In this document: positions 51,362 through 63,734 of the stretch, one piece after another
How positions within the stretch are numbered: the stretch's first letter is position 1
Layout of the letters: each line of letters starts with the position of its first letter
Origin: Siphonodentalium dalli
Lineage: Eukaryota > Mollusca > Scaphopoda > Gadilida > Siphonodentaliidae
Assembly (NCBI GenBank): GCA_032622095.1
Contig: CP136063.1
Span: 87,581,980 to 87,645,979, forward strand
Direction: 5' to 3'
DNA: 64,000 bases
Position numbers and translations under genes: made by a program
Notes under the pieces: model-generated
The model's database searches: none
Told to the model about the DNA's origin: nothing
The model's input: the letters and a program-made list of their open reading frames with translations, nothing else

Positions 51362-51771
51362 TAAAAAAAAGTTTAAATGGATCATATAACGTCAGCAGGC
51401 TTCTGTAGATCGAATTTGAGGTAGTTATAGTTTGTTGAACTAGTTCATGAAGAGTTCCTCGTCGATCACTTGCCTGTAAGATTGTTGTTGAATGTTTAGA
51501 CTTTCACATCACTAATAATGAATGTGACATGTGGTGCAAACTGCCAGTTAAAAAATCACCATAACCTGATGCCCTATTTGTTTCCAATGATAGTTCAGAA
51601 ATGTTACATAATTCAAGATGTATTTAACAAAATTAAATGTGGTCTAGCACTGTTTTAAATAGTCATTATTTGAGAAATAACAACTGTTCATAGATTTATC
51701 AACTTTTCTAAAAACTAGAGCAACATATGTTATATAGATGTGGTCTCTATTCCCTGAAAGATTTATAAAGT
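51362..51771. other. unannotated spacer
   Basis: AT-rich; nothing recognised. Confidence 0.4.
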
Positions 51772-51960
51772 CAAGACTGCAAATAGTTTGGCTGTCATTT
51801 GCAGAACGAGGTCCCCCAAAGGGATGAATTTGATGACGCTATACAACAAGGTGGGCTAGCATAACCAAATTCACCGTCTGGGAACCTCATTCTACTTAGG
51901 CCTCAAATGCTCTGTGGGGACCTCATTCTTCAAATGACAGATACACTATTTGAAGGCTTG
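51772..51960. mobile_element. hAT-like MITE, family B, short form (189 bp)
   Basis: CAAGACTGCAAATAGTTTGG ... CACTATTTGAAGGCTTG, flanked by TATAAAGT and TATAGAGT (seven of eight). The interior between the two arms is deleted. Confidence 0.85.
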
Positions 51961-52073
51961 TATAGAGTAAGACATATGGTTCAGTTTTGAATTTTTTTAT
52001 ATAACATTACACAGTTCGGCTAGATATAAATTTTAAGTCGAATAAATGTGATAACAATGCTTCTTGTGTTTTA

Positions 52074-52128
52074 ACCCTTTCATAATAGGAGCTGTGCTGA
52101 TGCAGCATTAAAGATCCTGTGCCAAAAC
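52074..52128. mobile_element. family D2 left-end fragment
   Basis: TTAACCCTTTCATAATAGGAGCT... GCAGCATTAAAGATCCTGTGCC, then unrelated sequence. Confidence 0.65.
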
Positions 52129-52399
52129 AAGTTTTCAAAACAAGTCTCATCAATATTTTTTGTTGCTGTAAGTGTTGTCAAGAGAACAGCGACAGATCCA
52201 TAATTAATTAAGTGAAAACTGGATAGGATCCCTATCTAAATGTTTTAACAGTTAATTTTAGACAGCCTGAAATACTTCTGCAGAGACACAGAGAATGGTA
52301 TGGTATTTATTACACCCCTTTTCCTAGAATCCAATTGTTCCTGTCATGCCATATTTTGATTCTGATTCCGGAATAGGATGACATTGTTTTCACACAACG

Positions 52400-52615
52400 T
52401 ACAGTAATGCCCTAATTAATCGACTCCATAACACAGCAGAATTATGGGTAACTTTTCAGGATTTAGTCGGAAATATGGCATGTTGCCATTCATCAGAAAG
52501 CTCTCGGGGAGAGCTTTCCGATGAATGGCAACAAGCCATATTTCCGACTAAATCCTGAAAAGTTACCCATAATTCTGCTGTGCTTATGGAGTCGATTAAT
52601 TAGGGCATTACTGTA
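52400..52615. mobile_element. family A palindromic MITE (copy 10), full length
   Basis: TA|CAGTAATGCCC ... GGGCATTACTG|TA, 216 bp, central GAAAGCTCTCGGGGAGAGCTTTC. Confidence 0.88.
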
Positions 52616-52761
52616 CATGAATTTCGCCTCGACCATGAAACAAGGAACTTAAAATAAAATCATCAAACATGACAAGACAAGCCCTGTCTGGTTTTGAAAA
52701 AACTTTGTGTAAGTCTTTTACTTTTTTTTTAATTTATGAATTCTAGGATGGGTGGTGTATA

Positions 52762-52903
52762 ATAAACACAGAACAACACATGTGCAAATGGGTTTGCCGA
52801 TACGGCACTTGTGCTATCGCGGAAAGATATGAGTCGAGACTGCACTGGCACCTGTGCCATATTAACAAACCCATTCACACATTTGTGTCATTCTGTGTAT
52901 TTA
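52762..52903. repeat. imperfect hairpin, about 35-bp arms
   Basis: ATAAACACAGAACAACACATG...GGGTTTG pairs with CAAACCCATTCACAC...TTCTGTGTATTTAT. The loop contains GCGG and GAGTCGAGACTGC. No flanking duplication seen. Confidence 0.6.
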
Positions 52904-53483
52904 TATCCTGGAATCTATTTATGAAAATTGCAGGGAAGAGATACCACAACTGTAAATGATGTAAAACCCTTATATATCCGAAAACTGTTCATTCATCTCT
53001 TGTTTTTATAAGATATTAAAGCAAAAACAATGAAAATTTAGACAAAGATGATAAGAAGCTAAAATACCCAAATTCATCTAGACAATAACAGAATGGTTCA
53101 GTTACACATATGTATAGGTTAAAGACTGTTACAATTCTTGTGCTGTCGTGGGATAATCATCCAATGACAAAACAACTATCTCTTTCTTAAGCATGTCCAT
53201 GTGTTGACACTTGTCATGGAGATATCTGAATCTGACTTTAATAACTGGTTCCAGGGACCAGCCCAGAGGTTTCAAATTGAGAAGTCGCTTCTCCCTGTTT
53301 GGTTATTAGGAAGAAGTGGACTGTTATCAAGGAGAAGTAACAACAGCTGAAGTTCAATTCCACCCCGATTTAACCCTTCTATGATCCAGTAGTATACAAC
53401 AAAAGAGCCCATTTATAAAACCATTATAGTGAGTAAGAACACCATTATAATCAGTAAATTACTTTAAATATGCTGTTGGAACA
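52904..53483. other. unannotated spacer
   Basis: Nothing recognised. Confidence 0.4.
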
Positions 53484-53700
53484 TACAGTAATGCCCTAAA
53501 TAATCGACTACTTAACCACAGCAGAATTATGGGTAACTTTTCAGGATTTAGTCGGAAATAATGCATGTTGCCATTCATTGGAAAGCTCTCAGTGAGAGCT
53601 TTCCAATGAATGGCAACAAGCCATATTTCCGAGTAAATCCTGAAAAGTTACCCATAATTTTGCTGTGGTTAAGGAGTCGATTATTTAGGACATTACTGTA
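53484..53700. mobile_element. family A palindromic MITE (copy 11), full length
   Basis: TA ends, 217 bp, central GAAAGCTCTCAGTGAGAGCTTTC. Carries an ATA insertion-type change (GGAAATAATGCATG) in the left arm. Confidence 0.88.
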
Positions 53701-54322
53701 TGCATACTGGTATATGACATAAATAAGAAGAAATGGCACATGTTAGGGAGAAGGTCTCTCCCAAGTCACCTTCTATGCTGGTCCTTGACTTGTTTTGGAC
53801 AGTCTATATCCGATTCAAAACCGATATAGCAAAATCACTTGTATCCGAAAAGAGGGCTTGTTACACAAAGCGTAGTTGAATCATTGGAAAATTTTTGCGC
53901 AATACCACAAGGAATTGTTCATTCTTTAGTTCTAGACATCAGAGTATCTGAACCTGACTAATGCATCAGTGCACTACGCTAAAGTGTGTTGGTCACAATG
54001 TACTACAATGCATAAGAGGTCTGTAATTCTGTGGAAATTGAGGCTTCAAAAATGTGAAAATTGCAATTTTCAACAGTGATCAGAAAATAAGTGATGTTGG
54101 TATTTTACAGTGATCAAGAATAGACAAAAGACGTATCAATTAAAATTGTATGCACTGCTCTTCATGGCACGCACAGCTGGGAGAGCTTATATATATTTTA
54201 ATAATTTCAATGTTTGAAGTAAGTTTTAAGCCAAACTTGAAGAGTTGAAATGATGAGTAAAGAATAATAATGCATATATACTCAATCAAAGCTAGACAGA
54301 CAGGATCAACCCTTTCAAAAGC
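53701..54322. other. unannotated spacer
   Basis: Nothing recognised. Confidence 0.4.
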
Positions 54323-54508
54323 TTAACCTTTCATGACGGGAGCTGAGCTGGTGCAGCATTAAAGATCCAGTACCAGTGCATTTTGCTATATATGCGAGTA
54401 TTCTCTTATATATGCAAGGCTCCCTATGGGAGACTCACATATATAAGAGAATGCATTGGCACAGAGTTTTCACAAAATTTGAAGAAGCTCCAGTCATGGA
54501 AGGGTTAA
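54323..54508. mobile_element. family D2 MITE
   Basis: TTAACCTTTCATGACGGGAGC ... GCTCCAGTCATGGAAGGGTTAA with TTAA ends. One complete hairpin (GAGTATTCTCTTATATATGC...) and the start of a second; closely related to 6166-6422. Confidence 0.82.
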
Positions 54509-55405
54509 AGACATATTCTGTGCTTATCTAACTGATAAGTGAGGACCTAGATACTATGCTCACTGGAAGAATGAAGAGTTCAACTAATATTGTGTAAAAT
54601 GCCAACCACATTGATTGTATCATTTCAGAAAAAAAACACAACGTCTGAACTATGCACAATTGTGAACATTTAGTCCTTAATTTGGGACGAATTATTGCCG
54701 ATAAATAAATGACAATGATTCTGCCACAAGTCGCTGCATATAATACACATTTGAGAAGGACGTCGTGAGTTGGCAATTTTCATATATACTTTTATGCGTC
54801 CGGCAATCAGCATTGGCGATCCTATTATATGTATTCTGATTGGAGATACAAAATGGCAGATGCCCGATAATGTTTATAGTATAGTCCAGGAACCAGTCTA
54901 TTACGTCCTTTGAAAGGGCTAACTAGCGAATTGATAGGTTATAAGAATAAGCTCGAGAACATCACATACCGCAGTACATTTATCATTTCAGACAAAATAT
55001 AACTCTTCACACACAACATACACACATTTCCATTCTCCAAAGCAACAATTTACATCAACCAAATACATAATATAAACGTGATTCTGTTTCCATGCCAAAT
55101 AAGATAAACTTGAGTGCTTACATTCAAACTTGAGTACATGGTGTATAGATTGTTAGATCATGTTCGTTGTACATGTAGACATTGAATCAAAACATTTTTG
55201 TAGAAAAATACACACCGGCTTATCGGACTGGAGGATCAACCCACTACGTTCATAAGAAATAAGAATAGAAATATTAATTATTATAAGCCTTGCTGATAAC
55301 AAGTGTTGTACAAAGTACACGTTTCACACTAAATTTACTTCATATCATAGTATAATTTCATATAAAACTTAATTCTTGGCATCAGTATATTCAAGTTGGA
55401 TATTC
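54509..55405. other. unannotated spacer
   Basis: AT-rich; an 82-codon minus-strand frame (54528-54776) has no known motif. Confidence 0.35.
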
Positions 55406-55560
55406 AAGAAATGAATGTAGTGGGTGTGTGTGTTATTGGAGAATACGCTCTGTGGTCGTTTGGGTACATTGTGTAATCAGCTAAGTGGTTTTCACTAATT
55501 GTGCCCCTAACGACCACAGTGTCATATCCTCCAATAAAACACACACCCACTACATTTCTT
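55406..55560. repeat. imperfect hairpin, about 52-bp arms
   Basis: AAGAAATGAATGTAGTGGGT...GACCACAG-type arms (55406-55460 and 55509-55560) with several mismatches and a 48-bp loop. GTGGTCGTT / AACGACCAC closes the inner stem. Confidence 0.75.
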
Positions 55561-56010
55561 ATATTTATACAGCTTTTTGATAATTCCCATAAAAAAAACT
55601 GAATGTATTCTTATTTATTTCCACAAAATGGCCAATAATTTTAAACTAGCCCACGCAGCACATTAAGTCAGCCCGATATAGGATTTCCAAACTCTTATCT
55701 ATGATAACGTGATCGATATAAATAATTGGCTTTAGATGCAATTCGGCTGAACTTTGAAAAGCACACCCAAATATTCTGCTGACCGCTTTTAGTGATTAGG
55801 TCAGATTATGTCAACAATTTATAACTTCCTGTTCATGTTACAGTATACACTCGAGAGATCTCTGCATTATTGGGATGTAAACCGGGTGACCCAATTGGCA
55901 GTTGACCAATCACCAAACATGATTAGTGAAACATAGACAGGCTATGTAAATATATCTATTTAAAAGTTATTGAATCCTTTGATGACTAGATACTCTCTGA
56001 CTAGAAGTTC

Positions 56011-56300
56011 CAGACCTCAAAATATGCTTGCCATTTGCATAATGAGGTCCCAGAGGGGTGAATTTAATTACTGATGCCCCCCCCCCCCCCCCCCCCGCAC
56101 AATGGGCTAGCATCACTAACTAAAAACTTGTTAATTTGATAATAAAGATACTTTCCAGAGAAGATGAGGCCTAATCAGAATGAAGTGCCCAGAGGGTGAA
56201 TTTAGTGATGCTTAGCCTGCCTTGCAGGGTAGAATAATTAAATTCACCCTCTGGGGACCTCACTGCAAATAAACCACCATATTTGGAGGCCTCAGTAGTT
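56011..56300. mobile_element. hAT-like MITE, family B, interrupted by C run
   Basis: CAGACCTCAAAATATGC ... ATATTTGGAGGCCTC with a decayed 8-bp flank (AGAAGTTC / AGTAGTTT, six of eight). A run of C occupies about 56077-56095 in the left arm, where other copies read GATGCTA(G/T)CCCGC. Confidence 0.65.
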
Positions 56301-56638
56301 TACTGGGTAATAGTCAGAATTAAAGTTCAACAAATGACCTGGACCATTTGCTGAACTTATTATCTGAGCACACCCTACAAAAAATCTATTTTTTCCTGCA
56401 AATGCATATTCAAATCACTCCTCCAACAGTCCAAATATATAGTAAACCATTCCAATGTGTAGGCTTAAAACTGAATGCTTTGATAATTGTAGATGAACAG
56501 TAAAAAATATAGGTAAGCAGAGATCCTCCATCCAGTATACAGAATTATATTTCTGTTCAACTTCAACAAAGTGCACTTATCATGTTTTTAACTAATTTAG
56601 TTTGAGGGCGGACCAGATTTACCCTAAAATATTATAGC

Positions 56639-56683
56639 TACAGTAATGCCCTAAATAATCGACTTATTTAGAGCATTACTGTA
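56639..56683. mobile_element. family A remnant, 45 bp
   Basis: TA|CAGTAATGCCCTAAATAATC then GACTTATTTAGAGCATTACTG|TA. Only the outermost 20 bp of each arm remain, with both TA flanks. Confidence 0.75.
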
Positions 56684-57595
56684 GTCTTTCATTTCATCCT
56701 GATAAAAGGATTAGAGCATTGACAAATAGTTTCTAAATGAATTCAGGATGCTGGCCCCACCCGGCTACTAAAAGAGTTAAACTATCAACCTGTCAAACTT
56801 ATCCGCTGAATTTCATTCAACTATACTGCTAAACATTATAACAAGTTTATCTATTCTCCAAGATTGTTTCTAACTGCATACATGTAGAAAATGTAACTTA
56901 TAAAAATTCTTATATATTAGAGAAAAATTATTTTCATAACAAGTGGATATCAAGCATAATGAAACCATATGCAAAAAAACTAAAGTAACATTACATTTTC
57001 AGGTCACGTGTCCACCCAATAAATACATCCTTGTGATCCCCCGATACACTGCATTGAAATTCACATGTTTAGTAATACTTTTGCAAATGAAAATCTGTGA
57101 TACCAGATCTTCAAACTGATATTCGCAGTGCTCAGGCAGTATTCCTTTTGTGGAAAAATGGAGGGAATTTAACCATAACATATCCTATGATGCCATACAT
57201 TGTAGCTATAAAATATTATTGCCAAAAAAAACCCAACCAAGTTGGTTGCACCATGTCAGAAATGTATTGAATACTAAGTGAAAACATAAACGTGTGAACT
57301 GAATCAACCACTGATAAACCATACAGGAATGTAGTATCAGTGTTCATTGTCCATGGTTGAGACAGAATTATCCAAATAAAGGGAATCAGAGATTTTTCCA
57401 ATGCCATGTAAACAGGAATGGTTTCAACAACAATCAGTGGATATAATTTGGATATGAAAGACATAGTGTTGTGCTGCTGCACATATTTCTGAAAATAGTT
57501 ATGTTGAGCAAAATAATTTTTTGCTATGGACATCTAACACACCAGCGGAGTATTCCACAAAACTTCATGTTCATATTACAAGTTCAACACCACTT
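56684..57595. other. unannotated spacer
   Basis: AT-rich with several short overlapping frames (56999-57181, 57216-57533, minus) that show no family motif. Confidence 0.35.
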
Positions 57596-57642
57596 AACCC
57601 TTTCAGTGCCAAGTCCGATTTTTGTATCAACCCATATTTCCT
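57596..57642. mobile_element. family D left-end fragment
   Basis: TTAACCCTTTCAGTGCCAAG...CAACCCATAT, then lost; a perfect hairpin starts 13 bp later. Confidence 0.65.
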
Positions 57643-57655
57643 TGATCATTTTTTT

Positions 57656-57746
57656 AATTTATTGATTATAATAATGTGATACATTGATGGAAAGAGCTCT
57701 AAGAGCTCTTTCCATCAATGTATCACATTATTATAATCAATAAATT
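57656..57746. repeat. perfect 45-bp inverted repeat, 1-nt spacer
   Basis: Arms 57656-57700 and 57702-57746 are exact reverse complements around A57701. The ends read AATTTATTGATTATAATAAT / ATTATTATAATCAATAAATT. No TTAA or TA duplication at the tips. Confidence 0.93.
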
Positions 57747-58349
57747 TGCAGCAAATGAAGAATAAACCATCACAATGTATACTTTTAGACATGAATACCT
57801 TACTAATAATTAAATTCATGCAGTACTATTTTTCATGTGCGCGAATTTAAAACTTAGTGAAAAATGGTACAACTCAATGAGTTTAGTGAACACGAAATGG
57901 GAAAATAAGATATTAATCAATATATATACTACGAAGTGACATTTATGAATTCAGTAGCCCATCGGTGGTTATTGATACAACTTTACTAATTTCAATTTCA
58001 TGTCAGTGATGTGAACAACTACTGAAATTCCATAAATATTTTTGGATTAAGTGCACTAGAGTTACCCATCATCACATCTAAATAATTACCAGTTATCTTA
58101 ATTGTATTCTGCAGTGGGCTAAAATCGTGATGGTCTTTAAATCTACCTTCACTTACAACAAAGAGCCATAACTGAATACGGTTAATTATAATATGAGTAA
58201 GGTAGATGATTTAAATCGGATAGACGTGATAGGGATAATTATGAGTGGACAGTGACCTGATCGGAGACTACATGGTTGAACATTCACTAACACTTATTTA
58301 TACAGACAGAGAGAAATCATAAAATGTTGCATCAAAAGTGAAATAGAAC
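57747..58349. other. unannotated spacer
   Basis: AT-rich; nothing recognised. Confidence 0.4.
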
Positions 58350-58505
58350 TACAGTAATGCCCTAAATAATTGACTCCTTAACCACAGTAGAATTATGGGT
58401 AATTTTTCAGGATTTAGTCGGAAATATGGCTTGTTGGCTAAATCCTGAAAAATTACCCATAATTCTGCTGTGGTTAAGGAGTCAATTATTTAGGGCATTA
58501 CTGTA
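58350..58505. mobile_element. family A palindromic MITE (copy 13), centre deleted
   Basis: TA ends, both outer arms intact, the centre lost at GGCTTGTTGGCTAAATCC. Confidence 0.84.
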
Positions 58506-59265
58506 CATGTATTACGTAACAGGTGGTCAGAAACGGTTCTATTCAAGGTCTGAGGTTTGTGCTGAGGTTCATTTCAGCTGCTAGTTTGTCTCGCAGATGG
58601 GAAATTTCACTACAAAACCAACATCATTGTATATATGTAAAAATATAGTGGAGAATGTACATATTGTTTACCCTGTGTGGTAGAATCTGGGTCCAATTTA
58701 AGAGAAAATCTTGTAAAATAAAAATTATAAAAATTTGTGCAAAAATGACAAGTTGTTTAGACCCAAGCACAATTCATATTTATTGGAGTAGGGCATATTG
58801 AAACTAAATTACTGTATAATGCGGAATATAAATAATCAATTTACTATTAATCCATTTCTAATTCAAGCTTTCTAATGGTTTAGACCAGTTTCTTACCAGC
58901 ATAAAGACAGAGGTTATAATCAGTATATATATGAATATTCTAGCAGAGTATTTCAAACAACAGCAATCTAAATTTGAATCCATATCCATAAATAAATTGA
59001 CCAACTCTCGGACATTGCACAGAACAACTTCTGCCACCTATGTAAAATCACAGATCGGGATAAGGTCATTAAGTGATTATACCCCAAATACTACTCATGT
59101 CTTACTGAAAGCCCATAAAAACTTTGAAGCATTTTGGGGGGGTCGCCCCATCACACGTAACAACAGTAACAGCTAAGATGATTGCAATCTGTAGAGTCCA
59201 GGATAACATAGAGTAACGTAACTTTCAACCAGTTCTTGTCAAACGTCTACCCATATAGCTACTCT
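58506..59265. other. unannotated spacer
   Basis: An 81-codon plus frame (58931-59176) has no known motif. No element ends recognised. Confidence 0.35.
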
Positions 59266-59273
59266 CAACTTAC

Positions 59274-59657
59274 CAAGCCTGTATATAGTGTGTCTGACAT
59301 TTGCAGAATGAGGTCCCCAGAGTGTGAATTTAGTAACCCTATCTCGCATGGCAGGCCAGCATCACCAAATTCACACTCTGGGAACCTCATTCTGCATAAG
59401 CCTCAACTGCTGTGGGCAACCTTGGATCAGGTTTAACCCTTTACCCAACAAACCGGCCAAAAACGCCCATATAAAGCTTCAACAGCCTAAAATATCTTCG
59501 GTCTGTCTCAATAAAACCATACAAATATGGATATCATTGGAACCGGTTCATTGACCACATTGTGATGGTTACAGTTATGCCCTGTGCCAATGCACCACTA
59601 AATTTACCCTATGGCGACCTGATTCCGCAAATGTCAGACACAATATATACAGGCCTG
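59274..59657. mobile_element. hAT-like MITE, family B, with exact 8-bp duplication
   Basis: CAAGCCTGTATATAGTGTG ... CACAATATATACAGGCCTG flanked on both sides by CAACTTAC. This copy defines the ends and the target-site length of family B. At about 59435-59590 the interior is replaced by a D-like segment (TTTAACCCTTTACCC ... CCCTGTGCCAATGCA). Confidence 0.9.
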
Positions 59658-59665
59658 CAACTTAC

Positions 59666-61067
59666 ATTTCACATATTCTAAAGGCAAGAACTTTCTACTC
59701 GTTGATTATAATGCATCTATAATAACACAATATATAGGTATTTTTCTTCAATATGTGGCAAAGAGGATAAATATTATCATTTTTGCTAACATTTAGATTT
59801 AATAGCCAGGTATAGATCCCAGAATTTCTAACTGTGAACTTCTGTGACTATAGCAATATATTTGGTGCGATAATGCCATGGGAATGCTGAATTTTTTGGC
59901 CAATTTTAATATTTAATGTGCAAAGTTAATTAACTGATAGAAGTCTCAACAGTCTGCTGAGTTTATGTAGGAAATTTAGGTAGCAGTTTATATGGATTGT
60001 GTCACTGCATTGTGAAACTCTTGAGATTTAAATGATCAATTCTAATTGTATAACCTTGACAAGGTTTTATTCTACATCATCGACCAAGCATGTAAATCAG
60101 ATGAGACTGTCGCTAGTAGCAATAATGGTAAACACTCTCTGATATAAACACATCCTATTATCAAAATAACTTTAAATTTGTTCACAGTAACTGCAAGTTT
60201 TCTGACTAAAATAGCCATGGATTTGAATACAGAAAAGAGCTTCTACATGGGCAGATTGTCTAAAGAAGAATACTGAACACTTCATAAACGACTAGCAAAC
60301 CATAATACTATATCTTAGTCATACAAGGACATCGTAAGTATATTTGCATACAGATGAGCGACTAATTAGTCAGTGTTCCATGGTCCCAACTCAATAATTA
60401 AAATTCTACAAGCACAGGGTGCAAGCAAGCATTTATTTTTTATATCCGGCTTCTTAGAAAGAAATTAGAATATGCAAACACATCTCATACGGTGGCCAAA
60501 AATTAATAGGATAATTAATCAGATAATTGTGTACTGCTTGGGAGATATTATTCGGGGCATTTCATATTTTTTCGGGCAAATGCCCGCCCCCCCCCCCCCC
60601 CCAAGCGCGAATATTGTACATGGCTATAAAAGAAGGTGTCAAATGACATCTCATACAAATGTTCCAATCGTCACCGTGCAGTGCCTGTTCATGGCTTGGA
60701 ACATGTATCGTAAGTCGCAGAAAAGTGTTTCAAATTAACAAAACATTTCTAGTTGGGGATATATGGCTATGGGACAATAACAAATACTTGTTGGGGCCAA
60801 GGAACTAGGACTAGTGACAAATCAATCATTATCCTGACCCAGAATATCCTTATTACAGGCACAAGCTTGAGCATGTAACATTCAAAATATCTCACAGTCG
60901 TTCATATATTGCACATTCTAGCAAACATTCAACAACGAATCTGGACGCAGACACTCATATAAGTCATCTATGTATTGCACAATCAATGTACAGCTAGCTA
61001 GTCCCTGGTTGCTCTTCATTGCCAATCAAGATATTGAGAGTTGGTGTCAAAAATGTCAAGAGGAAAG
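59666..61067. other. unannotated spacer with C run
   Basis: AT-rich, with a C run at about 60585-60602. An 88-codon frame across it (60472-60738) includes that run and is not credible as a gene. Confidence 0.35.
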
Positions 61068-61205
61068 CAAGCCTGAGTATATGGTGCGCGATATTTGCAG
61101 AATGAGGTCCCCAGAGGGAGAATTTAGTGATGCACAGATGGCCAGCATCACCAAATTCGACCTCATTCTGCATGGCCTCATCTGCTACGGGAGACATAGA
61201 CACAC
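61068..61205. mobile_element. family B MITE, left half
   Basis: CAAGCCTGAGTATATGGTGCGCG, GAATGAGGTCCCCAGAGGGA and CAGCATCACCAAATTCGACC, ending after GGGAGACATAGACAC. The right arm is missing. Confidence 0.72.
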
Positions 61206-63732
61206 CTATACATTGTTTTTGAAGAAAAAATGTTTTAAAAACTATGTTATATCTAAGTATTGTGATCTAATACCAAGGTCCGCATACATTTTGAGACTGG
61301 AGACTGGAACTCAATAACTTTTCAATGATCGGATAAGATTATTACTTAAATCCTGATTTGTGTTAAATATGTTAACAAAGTAAAATGATACATTCATTCG
61401 AAAAGTTGACATTCAATTTGAAGAATGAAAATTGGATCGGAAGTGAGCATATGGTAAACTTAGGGTTAAGCAGACTTTCAATAATGAAAGAGACCACGGA
61501 ATGCTTGTATCATAATTTATTATTCCGAAATCGTCGGATATATATTTCCACAATTTCCATGATCCATACAAACTCTGCAATACACTCACTGGTTCAAATC
61601 TCTATCACAACTCTGTAGTGAGTCTTTCCTCTGACATTTTCCATACTATATCTGATATTGTTTTGATCAACAATGAAGCGTTACATTGGGACAACATATA
61701 TCCAAAGATTTTCAGGCAAGATATAAAATTCTTTTCACATTTATATTGCATAAAGATGGAATATTGTTGGAATCAGTATTGTACTGAGAATGCAATGAGG
61801 AGATTTTGGCCGGAGTTCTATCGGAACTAAGATGCATTGCTGATGCAAAATAATAAAATGTGCTAGACTCTTATTTTGTTACTGACATCTGACATGTTAG
61901 AAGAAATTAATACAAAATATCCAAAGTCAACCAAATTTTACCCGAAGTGAAATGTTAGTCAAAAACATTTCAAAAAGTGCAAACTTTTATTATAAGTAAG
62001 ATCACTAACTCGCAGTGACTCCGCCATTTGGTCTCCGGAGGTCAAAGTTAAGAAGTAGCATCTATTTTTAGCATATGGCTCCAGTCTGGGAATTCCCAAA
62101 ATAAAATGGCAACAGTTCGTTACCGAATCGCAGGTGCGACATCTTCATAAAACTAATTAAATAATCACCCTGAATACATACAATACTTAGGTTTCACGCA
62201 GTAGATTGAGTGTATCACATATATGTTTTTGCGTTATTTTATTTTTATTGCAAATACTCGCTATTTATCAGTAAATTATGAGAAGTTCGTTGACAAAAAA
62301 TGGCGTCCATCGCTTAAACGTTCGAATGTCCGCATCGTCACCAGATCCTAACTCTGTAGATGACATGGCCACAAAACAATTCTTAAACCCGTAGTTGCAC
62401 TCAGAATAACTGAAATTATGCCATCAAATGCTGATAAAAAAAATGCTCGCACTGTCGAATGTTTACAAATAGATGCTAGCTACTTCTTAACTTTGACCTT
62501 TTACCAGTGGGTTGGGTAAAATGCTAGGAATCGGACCATATGGAACCATCGGCCATCTTGAAAATCGCGAACCAGTGACAAGGCTTATTGAAATTGAACC
62601 ATTATTTCAAATGAAAAATTCAATTGCAAATCCTTTTGTAAAATAAATTAAATGTTTCGGCAACAATTCACCAGGAAATATACAGTACTTTTATATGATT
62701 CCAGCCAAAATCTTCTGATTCTGACAGAAGAGCCGAGACCAACATTTATCAACAGGTTCATGCTAAAGATGACTTCTTCGTAAATTAATGGGTATATTAA
62801 GCTAGCATAGATAAACAACAGATCTGCCGGAAAGACTAGCAAGAAAATCAGCACAGCCACTATTACAAGAAAACAATGATAAATCACATTGTGTTCCATA
62901 CACATAATTTAATGTGAAATTTGATGAATAAAATATTTATGAAAATGTGAAGATTGGTATGGTAAATATATCTTTTTGAAATCTCGCATAACATTCTTGA
63001 ATAAAGTTTATAAACACCTGTGTCCATGTGGTACATTCTACAATATACTCCCTTGCCTGTACTATTTGAAGACTAACATATTTGCCAACAGATAATACTT
63101 ATCACAAAATGGTAACAGGTGTCATAATGATTGTCTGTACCAGAGTAATTTAGAGAGATGTTATGAAGGTAAATTTTTTTAACAAATGAAAGTATCTCCA
63201 TTTCAAATTTAACATAATCACATTACTTGAATTCAATTTGTTTTGTTCTAAATATTTCCCACGAAAAAATAATATGCCACAAAAAAAACCCATCTGTTCC
63301 ACGCCTATACTGTGGTTGTAAATTCCCCAATGAAACATTTCTTTCAATAGTCTTCCAAACTTCCTAAGTCATACAGTTCTGATTTGAATTGATTCTGAAT
63401 ACTGGGCTTTATTTGTGATTTAATTTGACTAAAACTGTGTAATAAGCAGATATGGCTAAGCACATGTCTCTGGGAGTTTCTGCAGAACATTCCACAAACA
63501 GGAGTATGTACCATCTTATAGTGTGCTTAACAAGTTGTGTGTGATAAGGGCTGGAACGATACACTTTTTAACATGATGTACACCGTGTTACAACACCCGC
63601 GATATGATACATATCACTATAAATATTTTTTCAAATGTGACTACTGAAAATATATGTACTTTTCAATGATTCGTTATGTCTCTCAACTCATTAGTTAAAA
63701 ATTGTATGAGTCATAACATACATAAAGTGACA
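61206..63732. other. unassigned region with nested inverted words
   Basis: GATTTTGGCCGGAGTTCTAT (61803) is inverted near 62695-62715 (ATGATTCCAGCCAAAATCTTC), and GGTCAAAGTTAAGAAGTAGC (62041) near 62477-62499 (GCTACTTCTTAACTTTGACC). This suggests a decayed element of about 0.9 kb, 61790-62720. At 63548 AGGGCTGGAACGATACAC looks like a hAT terminus without partner. No gene recognised. Confidence 0.35.
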
Positions 63733-63734
63733 GT

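Noticed and set aside
62279-62395. Short frame starting MRSSLTKNGVHRLNV near a possible promoter-like block
   Set aside because: Only 38 codons, no recognised motif, and located between inverted repeat arms.
62520-62560. Minus-strand AAGATGGCCGATGG resembling the EIF3J start (MADGS...)
   Set aside because: Frame stops after ten codons and no following exon matches; resemblance judged chance.
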